From NCBI RefSeq assembly GCF_025698545.1, contig NC_068576.1, positions 53,602,390-53,666,389 on the forward strand: 64,000 bases of DNA, written 5' to 3'. Shown piece by piece: positions 24,210-36,291 of this stretch. Source of the DNA: Gossypium raimondii (lineage: Eukaryota; Streptophyta; Magnoliopsida; Malvales; Malvaceae). Within the stretch, counting starts at the first letter, position 1; every line of letters begins with the position of its first letter. The translations under genes and the position numbers were made by a program. The notes below the pieces were generated by a model, which saw nothing but the letters and a program-made list of their open reading frames with translations, ran no database searches and was not told the origin of the DNA.

Positions 24210-27200
24210 TTAAATAAATCTATAAACCCAAAAAACTAATAAAAATATTATTAACAAATGTACTTTGATTTCATTTGGCAAATCATTTGTCCTAAAGTTT
24301 TTAGCTTAGTTGAGAAGCTTCATCATTCGCTTTTTGATTACTCCAAAACTAGTATCAATGGCTTTGGATTTTTATGATCTTTTTTCTTGGTCATCTACGA
24401 TATGATTGACATGTTTTCTCAACTTCCATAAGTGCAAATAGCTTATTGAAATAAAAAAGGTTGCAATGTCCTTAACTTTCTTCTGATATATACCATTGAT
24501 GATAGCTTAATAATAAGCCCCAAAAATGTTTGACCCTTTCTTATTTCACGGACGACATTGCAACTTAATTATATATATGTGTAAATTAATTCACTGTAAA
24601 GCTAAGTAATAATGAAACCAAAGCAAACCAAGTTAAGTGGCTTATGTGTCTCTCTCCAAACCTAGTTTAAAAGGTGAGACGACACTGTCTTTGCTGATAA
24701 TGATCCCATCTCATGATCTCTTCTATTGCAAATTTAGTAGTAATAATAAAAGCTATTTATCTTATCACCAACTTAGCTTTTTTCTTTTTTCTTCCCCCCC
24801 CCCCCCCCCACAATTGCAAATGTAAAGGTTGCATGCATGTGATTTGCTTTTTCTTTATGGGTGGCAAATGTTGGGCAATGTTGGATATTATTGCATGCAT
24901 CCAAAACAAAAGGGTAGATAATCGATATGAACATGATATGTTAATATATACAATATACGAAAAAAAGAAAGAAAACATAACAAGTCCAACAAGCATAATA
25001 TAAGAACAAGCAAAGTTTATGTATGTAGATTGTATATTTAATGCATTACAATGATAAAAAAGAATGGCGTAGTGATAGTGCAAATTCAGTGGTCCTTTGC
25101 ACTGAAAGGCATGCATGGACCCTAGGAATCAGTGTTGGTGGCTAATTTTGAGAGCTTCCAGCTTTTCTGCTGCAGCTTATCAAGTTGGCCTAATCCTATA
25201 CGCTATAACGCTCAAGGTTGCTAATTTTGCTTGTGTAAACACAGTACTTTCGTGGTCCCAGCATTTGCCTTAGCTCATTGAATTGCACCCAAGCAAAATA
25301 TAAGAAACAAGGCAAGGATATATAAATATATATATTGATACAAAGGGTTGGTTGTAGCTGTTTGTGACAGTTTATTCATAGGGCAAAGAGTTGTAGGTGA
25401 ATTAAAGAATTGGGATGTTGGTGTCAAGAGAAGATTAGAGGGAGAACAAGCGTAAAAAAGGGTTGAAGATCTAATTAGGAGAAGGTGTCTTGATCTATTT
25501 GCCAGGGGTTTGAAAGCTTTTAAGGAGGGGCTTTTTTCTAATAGTTCTCTAAGTATCATATGTCCTCAAATTGGTTCTAAACTACCTCCAAGTTAGTTGA
25601 TCTATTAACTTTTTTTGGTATAAATTATCTTAAGCAGGTGTTAATGTCTAGACTATCATATTTAGAGAATGAATATATGTGACCCACGAAATCAAAGACA
25701 TGAGGTAAGATTTACATCAATATATGCAAATGGAGCAATTTTAGAAGAGGCCCTACATTATGAACTCTTGTGACTCTACAAAGACAATTTTCTATGTATT
25801 TGTAGTCCATAGATATTTATGTTATTCATAGTTGAAATAAGCTTAATATAAATATTTTTATGGTATAAATACAAATAACTTAAGGAAGTGTAAATAAACA
25901 TAGGAATCAGCAGAATATGGTACTGAACTTACTTTCCGTTTTTATCCCATGGGGGACTCATTAATTTAAGGTGCTATAGCCTTAGCTTTGGCCTTGGGTT
26001 TTTTTTTTCTGGTCTGTGGTTAAGCGCTTATACATTTATATATCTCACATCCAACACATGACATGACCAGCTTTAAAGCAAAGTAATAAAAAGAAAAGAA
26101 AAAGATATTTATGCAAAGCAATTGAAGCTTATATTTTTTCATATATTTGGGGGTTTTCTTTTCTTTTCTTTTCTCTGCTGATAAACTTCATTTTTGTCTC
26201 TCTCCAGTCTCCACGTAGCATCTTACACAATACATCTCCTTTAATTCTCCACCTAAAACCCTTTTTGCCTTTTTATTCTTATTTTAATTTGTATGTAGCA
26301 TTAAAAGAAGTTTCCTATTAAAGGAAAAATATTAATCAATGTTTAGTAATGCCAATTAAAGTAATGTATTAATATTTTTTAATAATGTATTAAATTTCAT
26401 TAATGGGTGTTTATAGATTTTGGTTAAAATAAATTCTCGTTTTAAATCTTATATATGAATATTATTGTCAATGCAAGAATATGTGGATTCGAATGCGTTT
26501 AAGTACATTATTCTCTCATTTATGAGTTGGAGAAGAAGTATGAATAATCCGAACCTATAATAAAATTGTTTAAAAAACTGTTAATGCAATCCCACCTAAA
26601 AATACTCTAATCATTCATTAATCAATTGTTATAACTATGTTAATGTCTCGTGTAATTTAGCAAAGATTAGGGTTGCATATCAAGTTTTATGTATAAAGTT
26701 TAATCTATTTTATGTTACGTAAATTCAAGTAACTACTAAGTCAAATCAATCCAAAATAAAGTGTTTCAACTGAGGGAAAAATCCAATCTTAATTACAATG
26801 CAAAATTAATTTCCATATCAAAAATTGCCATTAACAGCACTATCAAATATACCAAAACTCCTTTATTTGAATCTAGCTTGGCAATCATTGGTATATGTAA
26901 CCAGAGTAAACCTGTTAATGTTTTATGAAAAATTACAAGTTAGTCCAATTCTTGATAATCATATTAACAATTGATTTTGTTAATTTCTTGTATGTAAATT
27001 GTCCAACTTTTCATTTCAATAAACAATTTAACAAGGTTTAACAGAATTAAACAATTAGATTAATTAGTCAATTTTATTGAATACAAAAATCAAAATTTTG
27101 ACAAATCGAAAGGACTAATTTACCAATTTTATAAAATAAAATCATACGATGTTCCAAAAATAAAATGAGTTTGATACAAATATATGAATGTCTTAAAATT

Positions 27201-27677
27201 TATATATAATATTTGATATTAAAAGAAAAGTGATAGATTGATGTAGACTACAAAAGCCATTCATTTTAGCTTACGTAAATGGGTAGACAATTTCACTATA
27301 TAAAGTAGAATGTCATTTTATAGCGATTAACATATAATTTAGAAAAAATATTAACAATTAATAAAATTAATTATAATTGTAATTAGTGGGAGCTGACCGT
27401 TGGCATTGGCGTTTGCTTCTCTTTTTATCATTGGATTCGGACTTAGTTTTGCGTCGGCAGCAACTGGCACTATCCACTATGACATGAAATGCCCGTTATA
27501 CCTTTCAGTTTTTATAATTTACCGATCGTACCCCTATACTACAAAACTATATGGCTGCCCCAAATATTAAGTGATAATATTTACAACAATGGCATAAATG
27601 CCAACAAACTTTGATGAAAATGTAATACCTAAAATTAATTGTTTTCGATAACTTTGTTTTATGTAGTTAAAAAAAAA
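24210..27677. other. Gene-free stretch, C-run and small frames
   Basis: About 3.5 kb contains a run of about 16-17 C near 24,794-24,810. A diverged SINE-like copy lies at 26,460-26,580. Overlapping frames of 62-119 codons around 24,637-25,116 cross the C-run and are not convincing. A 94-codon minus-strand frame at 25,275-25,559 begins at a non-ATG-supported site and resembles nothing I know. A short non-coding transcript cannot be excluded. Confidence 0.35.
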
Positions 27678-28043
27678 TAAGCTATCAAAATAGTCATTTT
27701 TATTTCCCTCGACTTATATTTTAGTCACTTGTGTTTGAAATGTTATGTTTTAGTCACTTATGTTAACGTGCTATAACATTTTAATCACTGAGCCGCTAAA
27801 ACGAAAAACATTCTCAAAATAAAAAAAATATAAGGACTGATTATATAATTTAACCTAAAATTTTTATTTGAAATGACGATTTAACATGTCACGTCAGCTT
27901 ACCATTACACCGTTAACGACAATTAACACTTAGTGACTAAAATGTTATAATACGATACTGTAAGTAATTAAAACATAACATTTCAAACATAAGTGACTAA
28001 AATGTAATTCGAAGGAGACAAAAATGACTATTTTGATAGTTTA
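27678..28043. mobile_element. MITE with long (about 80-bp) terminal inverted repeats
   Basis: The left arm (TAAGCTATCAAAATAGTCAT, continuing ATTTTAGTCACTTGTGTTTG) pairs with the right arm (inverse of ATGACTATTTTGATAGTTTA and CAAACATAAGTGACTAAAAT) over about 80-90 bp. The whole is 366 bp and could fold into one long hairpin. It is flanked by T-A9 and T-A11 runs that could be a low-complexity target duplication. No coding capacity. Confidence 0.72.
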
Positions 28044-29077
28044 CTAAAAAAAAAAAAGAAAAATAATGGATCATACCAAATTTAATATTTTTGAGAGGCA
28101 TATATTTCACATTGATTTCAACATTTCTTCAAATAGACTTCAAAGAAAAGGATGTCGAATATATGTTATAATTGGAAAGTTAAGAAATAATTGGGTAAAA
28201 AAGGATATTATCGAGAAAAAGAAAATAATAATATAAGCCATCAAAATGAAAATGACACAACGTAACACCTAATATCCAATAATTCAAAAATGTTGAAATG
28301 CATTTTCATTTCAAACTCAAACCTGCAGCATTATGTATTCGTTATTTCCTTTTCTTTTCTTTTTTTTGAAAATATTATTACAATTAATGATTTATGAATG
28401 TAAAATAAAAAAATGCATATTACAATTTTTGGCCTATAATCCCGCAGCCATTAATTAATTAATTATTTTAAATAATCTTATATTTTAAAATTTTCCAGTT
28501 TGACCCACGCCAGAAGCTAGAATTTTCGCCAAAACTAAAATTGGAAAGGGTATTTATGTCATAACAATGACTTTTTATTTACTGTTCTCTTGACTCGAAA
28601 GTCAAAACAAACACATTTGTTCTCGCTAATGCATTGATTATTTAAATTAAGCATTAATTAAATTTAAAAGAGCTCGTCCTTACATTTTTTTTGAATTATT
28701 TATTGTTCATTTTTCTTTAAAATAAAATGTGAAATCCCTTTCCACTAAACACTGTTACAACTTACATATAGAATGTGAAAAAAAAAAAAAAAAGTGAAAG
28801 AACTCTTCTACTTCAGATCCACTCTCTTACAATGCTTCCTTGTTTCTAAGTTCTTGACTCGGTCTCTGACTCAGTACTTGCCGCATTACCAGCTCCTTTC
28901 CGTTAGCTGAACTCAACGTGTAGACTGGTACAATAGGCTTGTTTTCCCGCGCGTGTCAGCACATTTTGACCTTTTTTTATGCATTTGGTCGAGTGATCGA
29001 ATAAATGGCGTGTTTTCGGCGAATTATTCCGGAGCTCCGGTGAGAGTTCGCGGTTTTCGGAGATTTTTGTGAAAGAG
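28044..29077. other. Upstream region of the NT-C2 gene
   Basis: This is promoter and 5' UTR territory for the gene at 29,078. From about 28,800 the base composition becomes less AT-rich (TCGGTCTCTGACTCAGTACT). This fits a transcribed leader of about 200-250 bp. No specific motif was called. Confidence 0.4.
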
Positions 29078-32000
29078 ATGTTTAAGTCGGCGAGATGGAG
29101 GAGCGACAGGAACAAGATAAAAGCGGTCTTCAAGTTGCAGTTCCATGCAACTCAAGTAATCTCATTCTTTCAATTTATTTTTAGAAATTCAATTAATTGA
29201 ATAATTCCTGAAAGTTCTATTTACTTTTGTTTATTTATTAGCTCCATCGCTCAGCAAATGCAGCTCAAACAGCGAACAGAGTTTGATTGGATTGTTTCTG
29301 AAACTACTTTAGCTAGCTTGATTGGCTAAAAATGATCATCTTTTAAAAGTTGTTTTTAAAACAATTAATAATTACTTTGTTTCGTAATGTGATTGCATAA
29401 TTTGAGAAAATGTTGAAATATTAATTATGTTCTGTATAATTTAGGTGACGGAGTTAAGTGTACAAACACTGATGATATCGGTGGTTCCCGGCGACGGAGG
29501 AAAACCGACAACAAAATTAGAAAAGGCGACAATTCTGGACGATATCTGTCGATGGGAAAAACCAGTATACGAGTCCGTTAAATTTGTTCGAGAGCCAAAA
29601 ACTGGGAAGATCAACGAAAGAATCTATCATTTTATTTTATCATCAGTAAGATACTTTTGATTAATGTGTTTTTTTTTTCTTTAATTGTTATATAATTAAC
29701 ATTTTATATGTTTGTTGTAGGGATTGGGAAAAGGAGGTTTGATTGGGGAAGCTTCAATTGATTTTTCTGCTTATGCAGAGGCAATTAAAACTTCAACCGT
29801 TTCTCTTCCATTGAAGAATTCAAATTCCAAAGCAATTTTACATGTTAGTATAGTTTCAGTCTCTCTATTTCTCTCTCATATTTATATGTGTCACGTATTA
29901 CTTCCTCTGGTAGGCTTTTTCTTTAAATCTTTCCTCATAAACATGGTGATTCACTTTTTAAAATATGAATTCAAGCTGTGTTGGTTTTGAACAGGTTTCA
30001 ATACAGAGGGTGCAGGAAAATGCTGATCAAAGGTAAAGAATGGTCACTTTTTATTGAATTCTTCTTGTAATTGGAGTTTGTTTCTGGAATGCTGTAGTGT
30101 TTGCTTGTGAGTTTGATTTTATTGGGATTGTTTTTTCAGAGAAGTGGAAGATATTGAAGATGCAAGTATTAAATCACAAGGTAGAAGCTTGAAGGCCCAC
30201 TTGAGTAATGGTGAAGCAGATGAAAGCATTAAGAACGCTTCAATTGAAGTATGTTCCTATTCCATTTAGTGAAAGTGTTCATTTTGGGTTTGCTTATTGC
30301 TGTTTTGTTCAATATTCAGACCATTTTCTTCTTCTCTTAACATTTTTTGTATCCTAATATGTGCTTAATATAATTGGTGATTGAGAATGGATATGCATGT
30401 TTTACTTATTTGTTTGTTTGTTATCTATCTGATAGGATGTGCCTTTCAGCAAAACCCCCCACAATGATGAAATGCATGAGAACCATAGAGGATCTAATGG
30501 ATCTGATACTACCATTTCAAGTTCTGATAGTAGCTCTGGACTTGATACTCCACGGGAACTTGGAAATGGAATAAGGAATGACAGCATCCATCAGGACCCT
30601 CCTTATCTGCCATCTATGAGTAACACCTCATCTACTCCAAAACCAACATCAGTTGCCTCAACAACGATCTACGAGGCTTGGTCGGCAGGTTCTGATCATG
30701 GAATGAGTACTGATGACTCCAACAGTTCTCAGGATACGTTTCCAAGAGAAAGTTCCCAACATGGTTCAGATAATGAGATGGAAAAGCTCAAGAATGAGGT
30801 CATTGCTTTGTCCAGGCAAGTGGATGTGTCGGATTTGGAATTGCAGACTCTCAGAAAGCAAATTGTAAAGGAGTGCAAAAGGGGGCAGGATCTATCACGG
30901 GAAGTTGTTACTCTGAAAGAAGAGAGAGATGCACTCAAGTTAGACTGTGAGAAACTTAAGTCCTTTCAGAAGCGAACTGATGATGCAAAAGTTAAAAGCA
31001 GGCTGCAGTTTGAGGGTGGGGACCCTTGGGTTCTCGTTGAAGAAATGAGACAAGAGCTGAATTATGAGAAAGACATGAATTACAATCTTCGGTTACAACT
31101 GCAGAAGACACAGGAATCAAATGCTGAGTTAATACTTGCTGTGCAAGAACTAGAAGAAATTTTGGAGGCGAAGACTATGGAGATTTCCAATCCTCCCAAC
31201 AAATCTGAATCCAATGGCAATGCTGAAGAAGTGAGAGCCATCATCTCAAGAAATGACTCAGATGAGGATGAAGAGCAGAGGGCACTGGAACAGCTTGTTA
31301 AAGAACACAGGGGCCCCAAGGAAACCTCTCTACTAGAGCAAAAGATCATGGACCTCTACAGTGAGATAGAGATCTACAAGAGAGATAAAGATGAGCTTGA
31401 AGCACAGATGGAGCAGCTAGCACTTGACTATGAGATACTGAAACAGGAAAATCACGACATCTCATACAAATTAGAGCAAAGCCAGCTTCAAGAGCAACTG
31501 AAGATGCAGTATGAGTGCTCGTCCTCCTTTGCCAACATAAATGAACTTGAGACCCAAATTGAATTCTTGGAAGGTGAACTTGACAAGCAGTCAAAAGAAT
31601 TCTCCGACTCTTTAGCCACTATAAATGAACTAGAAGTCAATGTCAAAAGCTTGGAGGAAGAGTTAGAGAAACAGGCACAACAATCTGAAATGGATATAGA
31701 ATCCATCACACGAGCCAAAGTTGAGCAGGAGCAAAGAGCTATACGAGCTGAGCAAGCCCTGCGAATGACAAGATGGAAGAATGCAAATACAGCTGAAAGG
31801 CTGCAGGAGGAATTTAAAAGGCTCTCTATCCAGATGGCCTCTACATTTGATGCAAATGAGAAGTTGGCTGCAAAAGCTCTGACTGAAGCTAGTGAATTGC
31901 GCTCGCAGAAAAATCAGCTGGAAGAACAGCTCGAGAAAGCTAAAGAAGAGCTCCAATCAGTTAGGAAGGATTATGAGGCTAAACTCTCTAACCTTTCCAA

Positions 32001-33385
32001 ACAAGTAAGTTCTAAATCAAATCAAATAGAACTGATGTTGGAGGAAATTGATGATAAATCTAAGAAGCTTGAACAACAAAAGAAGCTTGAGGAAGAAGTA
32101 AGCGAGGCTTTTTCCCAGGATATCTGCAGCCTAAAAGCTGAGATTGAAAAGCTGACTATAGAAAAGAATTGCCTCCTTGAACAAGCTCAGAAGGCCGAAG
32201 ACTTGAGACTTGAGTTGGAACGCACAAAAGCATTAGCTAAAGAATACGAAATGCAGATGCAAAGAGCATATCTAGAAAGAAATGAACTGGAGAGTACAGT
32301 TGCTTTGATGAAAGAGGAAGTGGCTAAGGCACTGGAAGAATTGCAAAGAATGAAGCATCTGAAGGACGAGAAACAAGTGGCAGTTGAATCTCTACAATCA
32401 GAGCTTGATATCCTCAAAAATCAGTACAATAAATTGAAGCATTCTCTGTCTGAGGATGAAATGGAGAAAGAAAAACTCAAAAAGCAAGTAGTTCAACTAA
32501 AGGTTGACCTTAAGAAGAAGGAAGATGCATTGACTGGCATGGAAAAGAAGCTGAAAGAGAGCAATGGAAGAGGAACAGTTTCTCATGGAACAAGAACACC
32601 ATTAAGAAGCAATAAATCTGCCTTGGTTCCTGGCAATTCTAAAGATGTTGCGAGCCTGAGGGAAAAAGTAAAGTTGCTTGAGGTAAATTTACACTTCCAT
32701 GTTCTATATAAACTCAAGTTCCTCTAAACTTTGATGCAAATGGTTTAACAGCAATATGGGAATTCATGATCAAACAACAATTATCCAAAATTTTACTTTA
32801 TAGTTTGTTTCTTCCTTAATGATACAGTTATGAAAAGGAAAATTTGTATTCTCAGTGAACATTTTTTCTCATGGCAGGGACATATAAAGTTAAAGGAAAC
32901 AGCTTTAGGAACATCCACAAATGTTTTCCTGGAAAAGGAAAAGGATCTTCAGAAGAAAATCGATGAATTAGAAAGCAGAGTAGAAGAATTCAACAAGCAC
33001 AGCGCCAGCTTCTACGAGTACCAACTTCAAAAGGTCAGAAACATTATATAGAAGAAAAAGGAAACCAAAAAAAAAAAAACAAAGGAATAATTTTAAATGG
33101 AAATTCTATTATATCAATGAACAACATTTTTAAGTGTATTGCTTGCTTGGACTTATACTTTGTTCCAAAATGGTAAAACAAATGCAGGTAGCTAAAGACG
33201 ATAACCAGGATGAATTGATAGCTGAACTAGCAGCATTGAAGGAAAGAAACAAGTCCATGGAAGATGAATTGAAGTATATGCAAGATCGGTATTCCGAGAT
33301 AAGCCTCAAATTCGCAGAGGTGGAAGGCGAACGACAACGGCTTGTGATGACGGTACGTAAAATCAAGAATGCCAAGAAGAGCTGA
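29078..33385 (+). CDS. NT-C2 domain, long coiled-coil protein (At1g63300/At5g41140 type)
   Basis: Eight exons join in phase: 29078-29155, 29445-29645, 29721-29843, 29995-30032, 30140-30248, 30436-32682, 32878-33033 and 33188-33385, giving 1,049 aa. Residues 1-145 form an N-terminal C2 (NT-C2, EEIG1/EHBP1 type) domain: MFKSARWRSDRNKIKAVFKL, VTELSVQTLMISVVPGDGGK, GKGGLIGEASIDFSAYAEA. Residues about 184-280 are Ser/Thr-rich and disordered. From about 280 to the end it is almost continuous coiled coil with Leu/Glu/Lys heptads, broken near residues 905-930 by a Gly/Arg/Thr linker (RGTVSHGTRTPLRSN). Arabidopsis relatives were named myosin heavy chain-related only because of the coiled coil; there is no motor domain. 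NT-C2 domains are thought to tether such proteins to membranes or small-GTPase systems. The function here is unknown. The ATG at 29,078 opens the conserved domain directly. Confidence 0.9.
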
Positions 33386-34180
33386 AAGGTATTCATAACT
33401 TCGTATACAAGTTACTACAATGTATAGTTGAAGTAGCAGCTGGATTTGTACCCACAAGGAAATTGCAGGTGAGACAGTTTCCTCTTTAGAATGCACAAGA
33501 AATTAAGTTGTACAAAAAAAATCAAAAATGCATTCACCTCACCTAGTAGTTTCCATATATAGTTTATTTTTTATAAAAAAAATTACTTTGCATGTTTGGT
33601 TCTTGTTCTTATATTAAAGATTGTCATGAACATTTCCACAAATATATATATATATATATATATATATTGACAAAGCATAAACTAGCTCTTCTTTTACTCT
33701 TTATTAGCAAGGTTTCAATTTCCATGCTTGAATAGGTATTTGATTTTTTTTTAGATATATTTTAGTAAGAATTGTTAATTATAATAAAAAAAAACACCCA
33801 CACTTAATTTCTTTTTAATTTGTGGAAATTCTGAATTTTCGAAGAAGATCCTGGTTGGATTCGGTGAGCACGTGAATTATTTTTTGGACGACGGGTAAAT
33901 CCTCAAAATTGATAGTTTCGTTTTCCCGATTTATAAATGCCAAAAAAATAAACAAAATAAAAATGATAAACATGAAGTTGCCCATATTTGTAATTTGAAT
34001 GAGTATTAATATTCGATTATATAGCGACAAATAGATAAAATAATATCAAATACATTGTATGTCGAAAATCATGCACCATATATATATTTATATTATAAAA
34101 AAATAATTTTTTATTAATTATATCAATTTTACAATTCACGATTAGGGTTCATGGTTACTTTTCCTTACAATGTCATTTCC
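33386..34180. other. 3' flank of NT-C2 gene with (AT)n run
   Basis: The 3' UTR of the NT-C2 gene lies in the first few hundred bases. An (AT) run occupies 33,642-33,667. The segment ends at the left LTR of the copia element, about 795 bp past the stop codon. Confidence 0.45.
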
Positions 34181-34470
34181 TGTTAACTTACTAAAAGTGA
34201 TAACAGTAAGATGAAAACAATAAAGGAAAGGGAAAATAAGATGATCAAATAATTTATTCATAACCTCAAGAGCCTATTATATAGGCAATTACATAACAGG
34301 AAAGAAAAAAAGAAAGAAATTGGGCGCTAACAGAATAAGACTCATAATAGGATTCTTAACAACTACGGAAAAATCTAAACCAATTAAACCCGTGATTCGC
34401 AACCACTAAATCCCTGATGTGCAACAACTACATGCCTAGAAATAATGATAACAAACATATTTTATTAACA
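34181..34470 (-). repeat. 3' LTR of the copia element (left copy)
   Basis: 290 bp with TG...CA ends (TGTTAACTTA to TTATTAACA). Because the element reads on the minus strand, this is its 3' LTR. The polypurine tract abuts it at 34,471-34,482. Confidence 0.9.
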
Positions 34471-34984
34471 ATCCCTCCCTTAAATTGAAAACTCATTAAA
34501 CTTCAATTTATTGGTGCCATTCTTTAAACAGGATCCTCTAAAGTGCAAACTCCCATTAACCTCCTCAAATTTTGGAAGGGAAACAATTTGAGAGGTTTGA
34601 TGAATATGTCAACCAGCTGATCTTCACTCTTGCAGTACTTGAGATCAATTACCCCATCATTGTTGAGATCTCTCAAAAAATAGTACTTCAATCAATATGT
34701 TTGCTTCTACCATGTAATACTGGATTTTTTTAAAGTCTGATAGCTGAGTTGTTGTCACATAAAATTGTTGTAGTTCCCATTCTCTTGAACTTCAGCTTTT
34801 CCAAGATTTTCTTCAACCAAATAGCTTGACAGCATAGGATGTTGCAGTAACAAATTCAGCTTCAGTTGCTAACAAAGTAATAATGGATTACTTATTGAAT
34901 GACCATGAAACAGCTCCGATTCTCATCATGAAAACATAACCTGAAGTGTTTTTTCTATCATATGGATCTCCTGCAAAGTCACTA

Positions 34985-36104
34985 TCAATAAACCCAAATA
35001 AATCTGAAAATTCTTTTTCTGTAAAATAGCCAAATATCCTTGGTTCCTTGCAAGTAATGAAAGAATCTTTTGGCAGCCAATAAATGCATCTCTGTAGGAT
35101 TCTCCATAACCCTGCTGATCAAACTCACAGAATACATTATGTCAGGTCTTGTACCAGTCAAGTACATTAAGCTACCAACAATTTGCTTATAAAGAGTGTT
35201 GTCCACTTTCTTTCCTTCTTTGCTCAACTTCAAACCAAACTTAATGGGGGTGCTTGCTGAATTGCAATCCTTCATATCAAACCTGCTCAGAATATCTTGA
35301 ACATATTTTTTTTGAGAAATAAATATTCCATCAGCTGATTGTACTATTTTTATGCCTAGAAAATAATGCATCATACCAAGATCTGACATTTCAAACTCAA
35401 CCATCATAAACTTATTGAATTCATTAAACATGGAACTACAATTTCCAGTGAAAATAAGATAATCAACCTATAAACTCACAATAAGTATTTTCCCTTCATC
35501 ACCAATTTTAATGAGAAAAGTAGACTCATAAGAACACTTGGTAAAACCAGCTTTCAAGAAATAAGCTTTAATTCGACTATACCAAGCACGTGGGGTTTGT
35601 TTCAACCCATATAAAACCTTTTTTTAGTTTATAAACATTATTTTCACTTCCATGTTTAACATAACCAGCTCGTTGTTCAATAAATACATGTTCTTGGAGC
35701 TCATCATGTAAAAATGCTGACTTCACATCTAACTAGAAGATAGGCCAAGAGTGTTGGGTTGCAAGCGAAATCGCCAATCTGATTATATCCTGCCTTGCAA
35801 TAAGAGCAAAGACTTCTTTGTAATCCACTGTAAACTCCTTATAACCTTTGGCCACCAAGCACGCCTTATACTTGTGAACTTCTCCATTCTCCTTCAACTT
35901 TTTCTTGTACACCCATTTGACACCAATTGTCTTGTCCCCTTCTAGAAGCTCAATCAACTCCCATGCATCATTCCTTTCTATAGTTTTAATTTCTTCATCC
36001 ATTGCCTTTCGCCATTTCGACTCATTTACAACACTTTCAAAAGTTGTTGGATCACACTTCACAAATAAGACAAAAGTGGATGATTGGATCTTCAGTCTAA
36101 CCAA
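34985..36104 (-). pseudogene. copia reverse transcriptase remnant
   Basis: Two open blocks, 36,104-35,733 and 35,431-34,985, carry RVT_2 signatures: ESKWRKAMDEEIKTIERNDA, IGVKWVYKKKLKENGEVHKY, ACLVAKGY, then MHYFLGIKI, PLMYLTGTRPDIMYS-like GSLMYLTGTRPDIMYSVSL and LLAAKRFFHYLQGT. At the catalytic site the minus strand reads L-stop-V-D-Y-L-I-F-T-G (35,473-35,444). The Tyr of the usual YVDD motif is a TAG stop, and the second Asp is Tyr. The gap between blocks also contains frame breaks. RT is therefore dead. Traces of RNase H continue toward 34,600. Confidence 0.88.
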
Positions 36105-36291
36105 TGCCGGTTACCTCAAAATCTCTCATCCAAGCTGGCCTTCGTCAAATACAACTAGGACAAGGTTCAACTACTTCTACCTCGGTGGCTGTTGGAGCTT
36201 CATTCTGGTGAACTCTCAAGCTCAAGTGTTACTTGAGTCTGCTGATCTAAAGGCATTTCCTTTCATCTTCAATTTTAGTGTCAACAAAGGT

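Noticed and set aside
24637-25116. Overlapping frames on both strands around the C-run
   Set aside because: They depend on the length of a homopolymer and encode low-complexity sequence.
24820-25240. Possible microRNA precursor near GCATGCATG-type inverted words
   Set aside because: No mature sequence of a conserved plant microRNA was recognised and the pairing seen by eye is too short.
25275-25559. 94-codon minus-strand frame with a hydrophobic C-terminus
   Set aside because: No splice context, no family resemblance and AT-biased composition; kept only as part of an unassigned stretch.
30402-32417. Several minus-strand and shifted open frames of 60-100 codons
   Set aside because: All lie inside the large coiled-coil exon and are shadows of its Glu/Lys/Leu codons (Ser/Phe/Leu-rich in antisense).
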